64,000 nucleotides of DNA from JANNWF01 sp052390415 (GCA_052390415.1 JBQTGY010000045.1:20902-84901); one strand, 5' to 3'; numbered from the stretch's first letter, positions 44,901 to 52,857 are shown. Notes: generated from the sequence alone by a model not told the origin. Program-made: numbers and translations.

Positions 44901-46553
44901 GAAGTGCAACTCGCGCTTGAGCAAGGCGGCAAGGTTACCGACGCGCTGAGCGTCGATTTGCACGAGGACAAAGCTGACTGGCAGCAGTTGCACAGTCAGA
45001 GCCTGCAGGCCAGCGCCTTGATTACACCGTTGGCATTGCCAGCCGACGCCAACAACATCCAGCTGCGCTTGGCCTCGGGCAGCGATGGCTTGTTCCGCAA
45101 TGCGCTGGACGATTTGCTGGACTACCCCTGGGGCTGCGTCGAACAAACCGCCAGCCGCCTGCTGCCCCTGAGTCTGGCGTATCCGACGCTGGCCAAAGGC
45201 GAACCGCGCATCGCTGATCGTCTGCGCCTGACCATGCAGACCGGCCGCCTGCGCCTAGTGCAGATGGCCGGTCCAAATGCGCGCTTTGCGTGGTGGGGCG
45301 GCGAGTCGGAAGACGCGTTCCTGACGGCCTACGCGTATTACGCCGATTGGCACGCCAGTCGCAGTCTGGGCCTGACCTTGCCGGCCGAACATTGGCAGCG
45401 CGTGCTGGAAATCTACAGCGAGCAAGCGGCAACGCTGCCCATACTTCATCGCGCGCTGATCCTTGATTTTGCGTTCGAGATGCAGTTGCCGGTGAAGACA
45501 CTGTTGGAAGGCTTGCAGGCGGACATGCTCAAGGCCGAGGTCGCGAGGGATGAAGCGGGCGACGCGCGTACGGATGACGAGACGGCGAATGCCGAGGCGG
45601 TGAATGCCGATAACAGCCTGATTCTGGCCGCCGCCGATTCTCAATTGGCGATGGCTGCCGCGCGGATGCTGGTGGCATCGCTGGCCAAGCAGGCGGGCGT
45701 CAGCCTCAAAGCTGAACTCGCCGCCAGCATCGATGCGGCTCGCCGCCAACTGCTCGCCAGCGATCTGCCATTCGCGCACGCCGTCAGCATGCATCGCCAG
45801 CCACTCAACGCCACCGAAGTGAGCGGATTGTTTGCGCGGCTTGCGCCGCAGCAGGCGACCTTGGAACGTGCCCTTGCGCTCACTTGGTTGCAGCAGGAGA
45901 TTGGCTTGACACCTGCCGACCTCGACATCCCATTGGCGCTGCCATGGCAGCCGTTGCAGACGGGTGATGAGGATGCAGGCTGGCAGTGGCTTGCTGCCCA
46001 ACCGCCGGCCGAACTCACGTTGCCCACGCTCCCCGCTGGTGTGCTGACCGCACAAATCAGTTACCAATCCGCCGCTGCAACCACCGACTCGCTGCCGCTC
46101 TCGATTGAGCGTCGCCTGTGGCGCTTGTTGCCCGCTGCCGACGCTTTCAGCTTCACGCTGGAGCGCGTCACCGACAACGTGGTCTACAGCGACGCGCTGT
46201 ATCTGGACGAAATCGAACTCGGCAGCACCGCCGCCAAGCCGATTCGGTACGGATTGCTGGAAGTGCCACTGCCGCCGGGTGCGGATGTCGAACGCACGAC
46301 CTGGGGCATTCAAGTCAGTGGCCTCGGCGGCGATGCGGGCGAATCACTGGAAAGAGCGCGAAGCGAGCCGGGTCAATTGCGGTATGCCTTGCCCGTCGAC
46401 AGCCTGGATGGCTCGATGACCTTCCGCCATCTGTTGCGCTTCTCGCAGAAAGGTCAGTTCACTCTTCCGCCCGCGCGCTTCCAGCGCATGTACGCGCCGT
46501 CGCAACAGGCGCATGAGAAGGAACCAGGCTTGGCGAAACTTGAGGTCCGATAG
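41925..46553 (+). CDS. yfaS: bacterial alpha-2-macroglobulin (YfaS/MagD class) with CVEQ thioester motif
   Basis: 1542 residues from an ATG overlapping the yfaT stop. A signal peptide lies at about 18-40 (GLLAASALLLAAPILHAQ); there is no lipobox, so the protein should be soluble in the periplasm. Macroglobulin domains include GFTDRPLYRPGDWVAVKII (MG1 region), VYQPGETVTVDLETR, SVVDEMIYALQPE and the TED-preceding LTRWRITARAINADG. The thioester segment WGCVEQTASRLLPL has Cys at about residue 1071 and Gln three residues on, so the bait-trap bond can form. It is thought to trap proteases attacking the envelope. In many MagD/YfaS-type proteins I recall this motif as absent, so its presence is notable. 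Confidence 0.92.
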   Translation: MKIAEKSSHSMRTRASQRMLGLLAASALLLAAPILHAQQDDSVPSSGYTQLQGEPFFLLADSSYGSDEVAKVRLEAPGRDYRRFNMEPYGGADIRVYRIEQPLEFLQKQKNLHRVQVDAQYQGEGLANTLAYLWDHWYRQSRRAMQKAFSVEARKQVVAEVPALQTGPTITEPTEFEHAPQFAPLPGLPLVDEFRYPLWDAKPIAPPEGVLLPGSSSEFTSPQDGNVYIPLGKLKPGLYVVEALIGRFRATTVVFVANTVAISKIAGNELLVWTAHKREGTAVANAQLLWSDGVGVLTSGTSDGDGLLRLQHASPERSYVLGEDAEGGVFVSENFYYDSEIYDTKLYGFTDRPLYRPGDWVAVKIIGREFKNARTSVKAKDARIALSVLDANGTTLQTLSLSFTGEAGADARFQLPSNATAGGYELRFGYRDQLYSSAFRVADYVKPHFEIVLDLAKHDYKSGEPVLGELSLIYPDGKPVANAKLQVSLRAQQLSMVDNELQYLGQFPVELQTADLVSDANGKAQLELPAADKPSRYLLTVFASDGAAYRVKTSKEILIERGAAQFRLEAKRRFSAAGEAVEFTFAREGQSEQRPVRYDWIRLEDQSTGGGDLASDATGFKQTFSEPGTYNLMLKDAQGMLLGASGHTVSGKGIKASPGSIQIVLDKREYQAGDTALALITFPEPVSEALLTLERDQVEASALLSTGGDWLRLKRLNDTQLSAQIPVREDFSPNLTFSVLYTKGGDYSFQNAGIKVSVPSIEVAIRTDKEVYQPGETVTVDLETRFKDAAIAARLSVSVVDEMIYALQPEIAPAIGEFFFHPRRNNVRTSASLSFISYDVALPGTPTAPPASDRSERGVKVLERPRREEVDTAAWHPDVTTDAQGKARFSFKVPDSLTRWRITARAINADGVVGQRRQFIRSEKPLYLKWTGPTRFRRGDHPALGLLAFNQGNSTAEAELLSTWAGETARQSVQLESGVTFLPLSLKSLAAGEVQLALEQGGKVTDALSVDLHEDKADWQQLHSQSLQASALITPLALPADANNIQLRLASGSDGLFRNALDDLLDYPWGCVEQTASRLLPLSLAYPTLAKGEPRIADRLRLTMQTGRLRLVQMAGPNARFAWWGGESEDAFLTAYAYYADWHASRSLGLTLPAEHWQRVLEIYSEQAATLPILHRALILDFAFEMQLPVKTLLEGLQADMLKAEVARDEAGDARTDDETANAEAVNADNSLILAAADSQLAMAAARMLVASLAKQAGVSLKAELAASIDAARRQLLASDLPFAHAVSMHRQPLNATEVSGLFARLAPQQATLERALALTWLQQEIGLTPADLDIPLALPWQPLQTGDEDAGWQWLAAQPPAELTLPTLPAGVLTAQISYQSAAATTDSLPLSIERRLWRLLPAADAFSFTLERVTDNVVYSDALYLDEIELGSTAAKPIRYGLLEVPLPPGADVERTTWGIQVSGLGGDAGESLERARSEPGQLRYALPVDSLDGSMTFRHLLRFSQKGQFTLPPARFQRMYAPSQQAHEKEPGLAKLEVR

Positions 46554-48440
46554 GTGCAGCGCATCGCAATTCTCGGTCACTTGCAGGGGTTGTCGGACCC
46601 ACCAAGCCAGAGCGGCCGCGCAGGAGCGCGGCCCTCCGAAACGACAAATCCGCGAGCACCTACGCGAGGCCCGCTTTGGAGGGCGCTGCTCCTGCGGCGC
46701 CGCTCTTCAAGCCAGCGCTGCGCCAACCAGAGGCTGCCATTCCAGTCGCGCGACGGGGTCCAGGATTCCGCTGCGCTGCATCCGGGCTACTTGCTGGCGC
46801 GGCTGCTGACTGCCGTGCTGCTTGCCACCGCGTGCACCAGCGCCCCGGCAGCCGAAGGCCTGTTGCTGGCGCGTCTGGATGCGGGGACGCCGCGCCTGAT
46901 CGAACTGCAAACCAGCGGCACCCAAAGCGAACTGAGCTTCGACGAACAGCTGCGCACATCGCTCGGCAGTGTGTGGAAACTCTTCGTGCACGCCTATCTG
47001 CTCGACCAGCAGATCAGCGACAGCGGCTACCAGTGCAGCGGTAACAACCGCGAGGAAGTGTATTGCTGCGAGCCGGGCGAGAAGATTGATCGCAACACCG
47101 CGTTGGTGCGCTCGTGCGGCTTGTATTACACGCCGGCGCGCCTGGGCATCGACGCCGCTGCGTGGCGAATGTATTGGATGCAGCGGCAAGCACCACCGTG
47201 GCTGCTCGATCTGTCCTCCTTGCAGCCTGCAACCGAAGTGCCCGTGCTGGAACTGCTGCAGGTCTTGCAGCAGTTGCCGAAACAGACCGAGCTTCGCGCC
47301 AGTCTGCTCGATGTGGTGCTGCAAGCAGACAAATCAGACGTGGTGGCAGCGTTGGGTTCACGGCTGCGCATCAAGACCTGGAGTTGGCACCGCGCCGATG
47401 ACTCCGCCACACGCATCGGCGGCTTTGCCGGCTGGTTGAGCGATGGCAGTCCGGTGTGGGCATCAGCGTCCGGCACCAGCCAGTCGGTGCTGCGACGCTA
47501 TGCCAGCGCACTGGATAGTGCCTTGCCAACGCCAGTGGCGATCACCGATAGCGATTGTGTGCGGGTGAACATGTTTGCGCGCTACCCCATTGTTGCCGTG
47601 CGCACGCATGGCCAGCCGGTTGCCGCGGGGCCGTTGTTCGGGCAGCAAGAAGTTCACTTTGCTGCCGGCAATGCTTTCGACATCGTCAGCTCCGGCGAAC
47701 TCAGTCTCACCGGGCAAGGCGAGTCATGGACGATCACCGCGCAGCTATCGCGTGAGGATTACGTCGCTCGTGTACTGGACCGCGAAGCCAGCGCCGAGCC
47801 GGTGCAGGCCGCGCGTGCGCTGGCCATCGTCATACGCACGTACTTGCAACAAAGCGCGTTATCCACGGATGGGTGTTTGCACATCGACGACAGCAGCGCG
47901 ACCCAGCGTGTGGCTGCGCGTCCGGCCAGCGCCGCCGCGAAGAAGGTGGCCGCTTGGACGGCCGATCTGGTGCTCGCTGGTCCGCCCGTGCAATACCACT
48001 TGCAGAAGGGCGGACCTGATCGCTTGAGCTGGGCCGACGCGGTCATTGCCGCCAATGCCGGGCAGACCTATACGCAAATCCTTGCGCCTGCATTTGCGCG
48101 TTCGAATCTGGCGCGCTGGGGTGAAACTCAGGCCACGTGCCAGCCCCTGCTTGCTGCGGAGGCTTGGTTGCTTGAACGCTTGCCGCGCTGGCGCGCACGA
48201 TTGAATGCCGAGATCGGCTATGCCGAAACTCCCGAGCTGACCGTCTGCCAGCTGCAGCACGGGCGACCGCATGTGATGCGCGAGCAGCGTCGTATCTTCA
48301 TCCGCGGACTGCGCAGCGAGCAGGATCGACTCGACCTGCTGCACGAGTATTTGCATCTTGCGTTTGCCGCCCATCCCAGTGGTCAGGACGAGCACTACGT
48401 CGAATCCCTGGCCCGCCGTTTGTTGCTGGAGTCGCATTGA
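46554..48440 (+). CDS. yfaQ: YfaQ/MagE-like DUF2300 protein
   Basis: 628 residues from a GTG directly after the yfaS stop with GAGG seven bases upstream. The first ~80 codons consist largely of inserted repeat sequence (family B copy 3 and a second repeat) read in frame. A lipobox-containing signal (LLTAVLLATACTS) only follows at about residues 82-96, and a TTG at 46791 may be the real start. The mature protein has DUF2300 features with Cys pairs (CSGNNREEVYCCEPG) and a SpoIID-like part (ITAQLSREDYVARVLDREA, ARALAIVIRTYL), suggesting peptidoglycan binding or cleavage. The C-terminal HEYLHLAFAAH resembles a metal-binding HExxH-like stretch. Confidence 0.82.
   Translation: MQRIAILGHLQGLSDPPSQSGRAGARPSETTNPRAPTRGPLWRALLLRRRSSSQRCANQRLPFQSRDGVQDSAALHPGYLLARLLTAVLLATACTSAPAAEGLLLARLDAGTPRLIELQTSGTQSELSFDEQLRTSLGSVWKLFVHAYLLDQQISDSGYQCSGNNREEVYCCEPGEKIDRNTALVRSCGLYYTPARLGIDAAAWRMYWMQRQAPPWLLDLSSLQPATEVPVLELLQVLQQLPKQTELRASLLDVVLQADKSDVVAALGSRLRIKTWSWHRADDSATRIGGFAGWLSDGSPVWASASGTSQSVLRRYASALDSALPTPVAITDSDCVRVNMFARYPIVAVRTHGQPVAAGPLFGQQEVHFAAGNAFDIVSSGELSLTGQGESWTITAQLSREDYVARVLDREASAEPVQAARALAIVIRTYLQQSALSTDGCLHIDDSSATQRVAARPASAAAKKVAAWTADLVLAGPPVQYHLQKGGPDRLSWADAVIAANAGQTYTQILAPAFARSNLARWGETQATCQPLLAAEAWLLERLPRWRARLNAEIGYAETPELTVCQLQHGRPHVMREQRRIFIRGLRSEQDRLDLLHEYLHLAFAAHPSGQDEHYVESLARRLLLESH
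46609..46708. repeat. palindromic repeat family B, copy 3 (inside yfaQ 5' end)
   Basis: AGCGGCCGCGCAGGAGCGCG with GCCCTCC and, after about 40 bp, GGAGGGCGCTGCTCCTGCGG with CGCCGCT form the inverted repeat. The element lies within the first 55 codons of the yfaQ frame without breaking it. Confidence 0.75.
46760..46790 (-). repeat. short repeat element (GTAGCCCGGATG type)
   Basis: On the minus strand this segment reads GTAGCCCGGATGCAGCGCAG then CGGAATCCTGG. I recognise it as the consensus start of a common proteobacterial intergenic repeat. It abuts the probable TTG start of yfaQ and lies 50 bp beyond repeat B copy 3. Confidence 0.55.
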
Positions 48441-49369
48441 TGAAGCTGATCCACGAGGCAGGTGTCGTAGGGTGCGTCTTGACGCACCTGTTTTGGCTTG
48501 CCGCAGGAGCCGGTGCGTCAAGACGCACCCCACACCGCGTGGTCCGTGGCGAGTCACAAGACCCGGATTTCGCATCGTTAAACTCAAACCCGCGCCTCGT
48601 TTCGGCATGTTTCGGCGGCGTCATGATGATGAGCGCAACGCTTGCCAGTGCCGAAGACCGCATTGAATTGCAGACCCCACGCGCCGGCTGGCGCGTGCAA
48701 ACCGACCAAGGTGCGCAGTTCACGCAGGAAATCACCTATCCCGCCGCCGACGTCAACAGCTCAGCCGATCAATCCGAGCACGCGCGAATTCGTGGCCGCA
48801 TCACGGCGACCAACAAGGGCCCGGCATTGTTATTGGTGAACGGCGTGGCGATGCCGTTGAAGGTGGATGATGAAGGCGGCTTTGACAGGCCTTACATCTT
48901 TCCCGCGGGCAGCAACTCGGTGGAGATTCGCGACGCCGACCGCAGCGCCACCCGCCGCGTGCAATTCCACGCCCGCAACGAAGGCGCGACGCCGGCCAAG
49001 CTGCGCGTGTTGCTGGCCTGGGACAGTGACAACACCGATCTCGACCTGCACGTCATCACCCCCGACGGCGGGCATGCCTGGTACGGCAGCCAGGTGTTGC
49101 CCAACGGCGGCGCGCTGGATGTCGACGTCACCACCGGCTTCGGACCGGAGATATTCGCCACCCCGACACCGCTGCTGGGCACCTATCTGGTCTACGTGAA
49201 CTACTTCGGCGGCGGCTACAGCGAAGGAGAAGCGGCACAGGCCTTGACCAGCGCCAACGTCACCATCGTCTCCGAAGAAGGCACGGTCAACGAACGCCAA
49301 CAGACCTTCACCGTGCCGATGCGCGCGGTCGGCGAGCTGACCCTGATCAAGGCGTTCAGCTATCCGTGA
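48440..49369 (+). CDS. yfaP: secreted DUF2135 protein YfaP/MagF-like, last gene of macroglobulin operon
   Basis: 309 residues from the ATG at 48440, which overlaps the yfaQ stop (TGATG). The N-terminal 60 residues include translated repeat C. An unusual hydrophobic run MMMSATLASA with VSACFGGV (about residues 54-71) may be the original signal peptide, so export is uncertain. The rest mirrors the operon's first gene: GRITATNKGPALLLVNGVAMPLKV, RPYIFPAGSNSVEIRDAD, then the DUF2135 domain LAWDSDNTDLDLHVITPDGGHAWYG, GFGPEIF and LVYVNYFGGGYSEG. The C-terminal closing segments of the two paralogues are alike. Confidence 0.85.
   Translation: MKLIHEAGVVGCVLTHLFWLAAGAGASRRTPHRVVRGESQDPDFASLNSNPRLVSACFGGVMMMSATLASAEDRIELQTPRAGWRVQTDQGAQFTQEITYPAADVNSSADQSEHARIRGRITATNKGPALLLVNGVAMPLKVDDEGGFDRPYIFPAGSNSVEIRDADRSATRRVQFHARNEGATPAKLRVLLAWDSDNTDLDLHVITPDGGHAWYGSQVLPNGGALDVDVTTGFGPEIFATPTPLLGTYLVYVNYFGGGYSEGEAAQALTSANVTIVSEEGTVNERQQTFTVPMRAVGELTLIKAFSYP
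48466..48533. repeat. palindromic repeat (GTAGGGTGCGTCTTGACGCACC type)
   Basis: TAGGGTGCGTCTTGACGCAC on the left and GGTGCGTCAAGACGCACCC on the right are reverse complements around a 25-bp centre. This is a known type of intergenic repeat in proteobacteria. It begins 26 bases after the yfaP start codon and is read through in frame. Confidence 0.75.
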
Positions 49370-49417
49370 TGGCGAACCGCGGACAAGTTCGATTGATGGC
49401 GAAGCACCACACTCGCG

Positions 49418-49696
49418 TTATTCCTCGTCCGCCTCTTCGTCCACATCTTCGTATTCGCCGGTGTCGTCGCTCTCTTCTTCCGTGTCGGCTTCACTGCTGG
49501 CGCTGTTGGCGCTGTTGGCTTCGACTTCTGCTTGATCGGCGGCTTCTTCAGCCTCGGCTTCCTCGGCAGGATCCTCATCCTCATCCGACAGCCATGCAAC
49601 AGTGACGTAGGTCGGTTCCGCCACGACGGCGACGTTGGCCGGTGCCACGTCAATCGAGGCCAATACCAGGCCAAGCGCAATCAAGCCAAGCGACAT
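49418..49696 (-). CDS. small exported-like protein with acidic tail, no basic residues
   Basis: 92 residues from an ATG with GGAG seven bases upstream. The N-terminal 20 residues are hydrophobic (MSLGLIALGLVLASIDVAPA), like a signal peptide, but without the usual positive charge. Residues 37-92 are 29 Asp/Glu in 56, with Ala, Ser and Asn. No Lys, Arg or His occurs in the entire protein. The gene is convergent with the macroglobulin operon. It could bind divalent cations or basic proteins; function unknown. Confidence 0.6.
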   Translation of the reverse strand: MSLGLIALGLVLASIDVAPANVAVVAEPTYVTVAWLSDEDEDPAEEAEAEEAADQAEVEANSANSASSEADTEEESDDTGEYEDVDEEADEE

Positions 49697-49924
49697 AGGA
49701 GTCTCCAACAATCAGGTTATGGTCTGTGCAGGTGTCGGCTTACTTGCGGGCTGGTCGACGACGCGAGACTAACTGGTTTCGTGCCGACAAATAAACCGAT
49801 GCATCAGGCAACTCATCTTTGCAAGCATGCACGCCGCGTCCCCGCCTCCCGGGAGACAAGCTGGGGTGACCGAGCCTGTCGGGCTTGGCATCCGTTGTCC
49901 GTGGCCTCGCATTGAGGGCCACAC

Positions 49925-52492
49925 TCAGCTTGCGCGCGGCGGCCAGACGCCGTCCCAGTCGGCGGCAGGTGGATGGCGCTCGAACGCCCAGCAGCGTTCG
50001 ATGAACATCACGCTGGGGCCGTCGTGTGGAAAGCTCGTCAGCACCTCTTCGAACTGCGCGACCGCAGCGCTCCAGTCGCGCTTGGCGTAGCGTTCTCGGC
50101 CTTTGGCGAACTGTGCCAGCGCGGCTTCGTCCAGTTGCTCGCCGCCCACCATCAACTGGTGGATGGTGGCGGCCTGATCCTTGCCTTTCACGCGCACGTG
50201 ATCGAGTTCGCGCATGGGATAACTGCCGCGCAGCGCGGTACGCGTGCCCTCCGACAGGATGATCGCCACGTTGTAGTTCTTGGTGGCTGCTTCAAGCCGC
50301 GCCGACAGATTCACGGTGTCGCCAATCACCGTGTAGTCCATGCGCCGCGGTGAGCCCACATTGCCAGCGACCAGATCGCCGGTGCTGAGTCCGACGCCGA
50401 TGGCCAGAGCGTCTTCGCCACGCGCCCTGCGCAACACGTTCAAGGCATCGAGGCGCTGAATCATGCCGATGGCGGCGCGCACGGCGGCATCGGCGTCGTC
50501 TTCGCCCGGGAAGGGCACACCGAACAGCGCCATCACCGCATCGCCGATGAACTTGTCGAGGATGCCGTTCTGCGCCGAGATCGCGTCGACCATGGCCGAG
50601 AAGTACTCGTTCAACATCGCCACCGTCGCGCGCGCGCCGAGGCGTTCGGAGATGGTGGTGAAGTCGCGGATATCCGAAAAAAGCACCGTGGCCATCTGCG
50701 ACGTGCCGCCGAGATTGATGTCGGGATCGGCGAGCATCTGTTCGGCCACTTGTGACGGCAGATAACGCGAAAGTGTGTTGCGCACCCGCTTCTCTTCGGT
50801 GACGTCTTCGAACACCAGCATCGAGCCGATGCGCTGATCTTCCAGATCCGCCAGCGGCACTCGGGTGATGTTGGCCTGTCGGCGCTGGCCATCGGTCAGC
50901 TGCAGCTCGGCTTCGGCCACATAGGCCTGATCCAGACTGTCGGCCAACGCATACCACCAGGCGTTGTCACCAGAAAGTGCGCTGGTCAGCGGTTTGCCGT
51001 GGATGCTCTCGGAGACGCCAAGCAAACTCTGCGCGGCGGCGTTGGCTTTCACCACATCCGCTTGCGCGTCGAGTGTCACCACGCCGTTGCTCAGGCTCTT
51101 GAGGATGCTCTCGCTGTAACGGCGTTCGCGGTCCAGATCGGCAAACAGCTGTGCATTGACCAGCGCGATGGCTGCTTGCGCGGCAAACGCCCGCAGCCGG
51201 CGCGCATCGTCCTCGCTGAACTCGCCCTGCAACTTGTTGATGGCCTGGATCACGCCGATGCAGTGGCCGTCACGATCTTCCACCGGCACGCACAGCAACG
51301 TGTTGGTGCGGTAGCCGCTGCGCTGATCGAACTCCGGATTGAAGCGTGGGTCGGCGTAGACGTCAGCCACCCGCACCACCGCCGCACGCCGGAACGCATC
51401 GCCGACGATGCCGGTATCGGACGGAAAGCGCATGACCTGATCAACGCCTTCGGCCACCTTGCCCCACAGCTCACCGGTGGCCGGATCGTGCAAGAACAGA
51501 CTGACCCGATCCGCGCCGACGAAACTGCGCGTGGTGGCAACGATGCGCGCCAGCAGCGGATCCAGTCGCAGCTCGGTGGCCAGCGCCAGACTTACCTCAA
51601 ACAGCTCGTTCTGCTCGCGATGTGCATCACGCAGCGCAGCGATCATGCGGTTGGTCTTGGCGGCGATCAGGCTGAACTCGTCACGCGTGATGATCGGCAC
51701 GTAGGTGTTGAGCTTGCCGTTGGACACATCGCCAAGCCCAGCGATCTGCAGGCGCAGAATGAAGGCCAGATTGTTGCCGTACGACCACAACAGACGCAGC
51801 GCCAACAGCAACACCACGCCGATGACAAAAGCGATGTCGATGAACACCGCGCGCCGCAGCGCGCCGTGCGCCTGATCGTTGACGTGCTCGATGAGGTAAT
51901 CGATGTCCTTGACGATCACCATGCCGGCCACCGCGCCCGTGAACAGGGCGATGGTGATGAAGATCACCACCAAACGGTCGGTGATCGGAAAGATGCGTTT
52001 CGGCGACTGGGTCAGCGATGCCAGCGGTGGCGGTGTGCGGCGTTCGCGGCGCAAGCCGTTGTCCAGGCCAGCAAACAGACCGAACATCGCGCAGCCGACC
52101 AACACCTTGCCACCCGACTCCAACGGAAAACCAACCACGTGATGGTTGTAGAGCGCGATGCCCACGCCAACCGCCACGAACAGGCACAGATCTATGCAGA
52201 ACTGGTACACCGACAGAGTGAATGGCTCACCCGTCGGCATCAGACGATGCTCGAACAGCAGCTTCAATACGAACGCGATGCCGAATCCCACGGCAAACGT
52301 GGCGACCACGCGGAGCGGATCGAGGCCGGCAATGAAGGGGCAGACGCGCACCCCGTAAAAGGACAGCACCAGGATCGAGAATGCGTAATAAGCCGCGATC
52401 AGCCGATGGTCGTGCGCACCGTCGAGAGGCACTGGCGCAACAACGGCCGGCAGCTCCAGGGTTGCCTGATTGGGCTGGCGGGGCTTAGTCAT
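49925..52492 (-). CDS. membrane-bound class III nucleotide cyclase (GAF-PAS-cyclase)
   Basis: 855 residues. The N-terminal ~250 residues hold about six hydrophobic helices (two sets of three), followed by a HAMP-like segment. A GAF domain (about 300-455, ADRVSLFLHDPATGELW), a PAS domain (about 465-580) and a class III cyclase domain (about 600-790) come next. Cyclase motifs are intact: VLFSDIRDFTTISE (metal Asp), LDKFIGDAVMALFG (substrate Lys, metal Asp) and MDYTVIGDTVNLSARLE. The Lys in DKFIGD and Asp in DYTVIGD fit the adenine-selecting pair, so ATP to cAMP is likely. The C-terminus (about 790-855) is a short helical tail. Confidence 0.88.
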   Translation of the reverse strand: MTKPRQPNQATLELPAVVAPVPLDGAHDHRLIAAYYAFSILVLSFYGVRVCPFIAGLDPLRVVATFAVGFGIAFVLKLLFEHRLMPTGEPFTLSVYQFCIDLCLFVAVGVGIALYNHHVVGFPLESGGKVLVGCAMFGLFAGLDNGLRRERRTPPPLASLTQSPKRIFPITDRLVVIFITIALFTGAVAGMVIVKDIDYLIEHVNDQAHGALRRAVFIDIAFVIGVVLLLALRLLWSYGNNLAFILRLQIAGLGDVSNGKLNTYVPIITRDEFSLIAAKTNRMIAALRDAHREQNELFEVSLALATELRLDPLLARIVATTRSFVGADRVSLFLHDPATGELWGKVAEGVDQVMRFPSDTGIVGDAFRRAAVVRVADVYADPRFNPEFDQRSGYRTNTLLCVPVEDRDGHCIGVIQAINKLQGEFSEDDARRLRAFAAQAAIALVNAQLFADLDRERRYSESILKSLSNGVVTLDAQADVVKANAAAQSLLGVSESIHGKPLTSALSGDNAWWYALADSLDQAYVAEAELQLTDGQRRQANITRVPLADLEDQRIGSMLVFEDVTEEKRVRNTLSRYLPSQVAEQMLADPDINLGGTSQMATVLFSDIRDFTTISERLGARATVAMLNEYFSAMVDAISAQNGILDKFIGDAVMALFGVPFPGEDDADAAVRAAIGMIQRLDALNVLRRARGEDALAIGVGLSTGDLVAGNVGSPRRMDYTVIGDTVNLSARLEAATKNYNVAIILSEGTRTALRGSYPMRELDHVRVKGKDQAATIHQLMVGGEQLDEAALAQFAKGRERYAKRDWSAAVAQFEEVLTSFPHDGPSVMFIERCWAFERHPPAADWDGVWPPRAS

Positions 52493-52857
52493 GCGTCGGC
52501 AGCGTCAGCAGCGTCAGCAGACCAGATGCATGCAAACAGACCGCTGCCTCGCCTTGGGCGCCACGAACGACAGACATTTGCCGACACACCGCGCTGACCT
52601 TGTTACCGAGCACTGCGTCCATCGCTTTGATCTCAGCCAGCGGCAGCAATCCTGCCCCGCTCAATAATACGGGTCAATCCTGAGTGGACGCGTCCATCCA
52701 TCAGGCTGCAACGGACGCGCGCCAGAATGGCGATTCCATGTAGGGCGGGTCTTGGCCCGCCAAGTGGGTAGTCGTGATGCAGGCGCAGCGTGACGCGACC
52801 CCCAGTTCACGACCGCCTGGCAGATTCAGTCGCTTGGCATGCCTGCCGCGGCAGTTT
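52493..52857. other. 365-bp intergenic region with a GC hairpin
   Basis: No gene is supported. The left part starts with a run of CAG-rich near-repeats (52500-52520, GCAGCGTCAGCAGCGTCAGC) and holds the cyclase promoter. At 52741-52764 TAGGGCGGGTCTTGGCCCGC with CAAG forms a hairpin (GGCGGG/CCCGCC) of a type I know as a scattered intergenic repeat in proteobacteria. Only one copy is seen in this window. Confidence 0.45.

Noticed and set aside
49360..49680. alternative minus-strand frame of 106 codons overlapping the acidic protein
   Set aside because: Its Arg/Lys/Pro/Thr-rich composition is the out-of-frame image of the acidic gene, which has the better ribosome site and a signal-like start.
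52500..52520. short near-repeat GCAGCGTCAGCAGCGTCAGC as a possible CRISPR or VNTR
   Set aside because: There are only two or three imperfect units of nine bases and no spacers; too short to call an array.
50999..52597. 532-codon open frame on the plus strand
   Set aside because: It is antisense to the class III cyclase; the product is His/Gln/Arg-rich without domain features.
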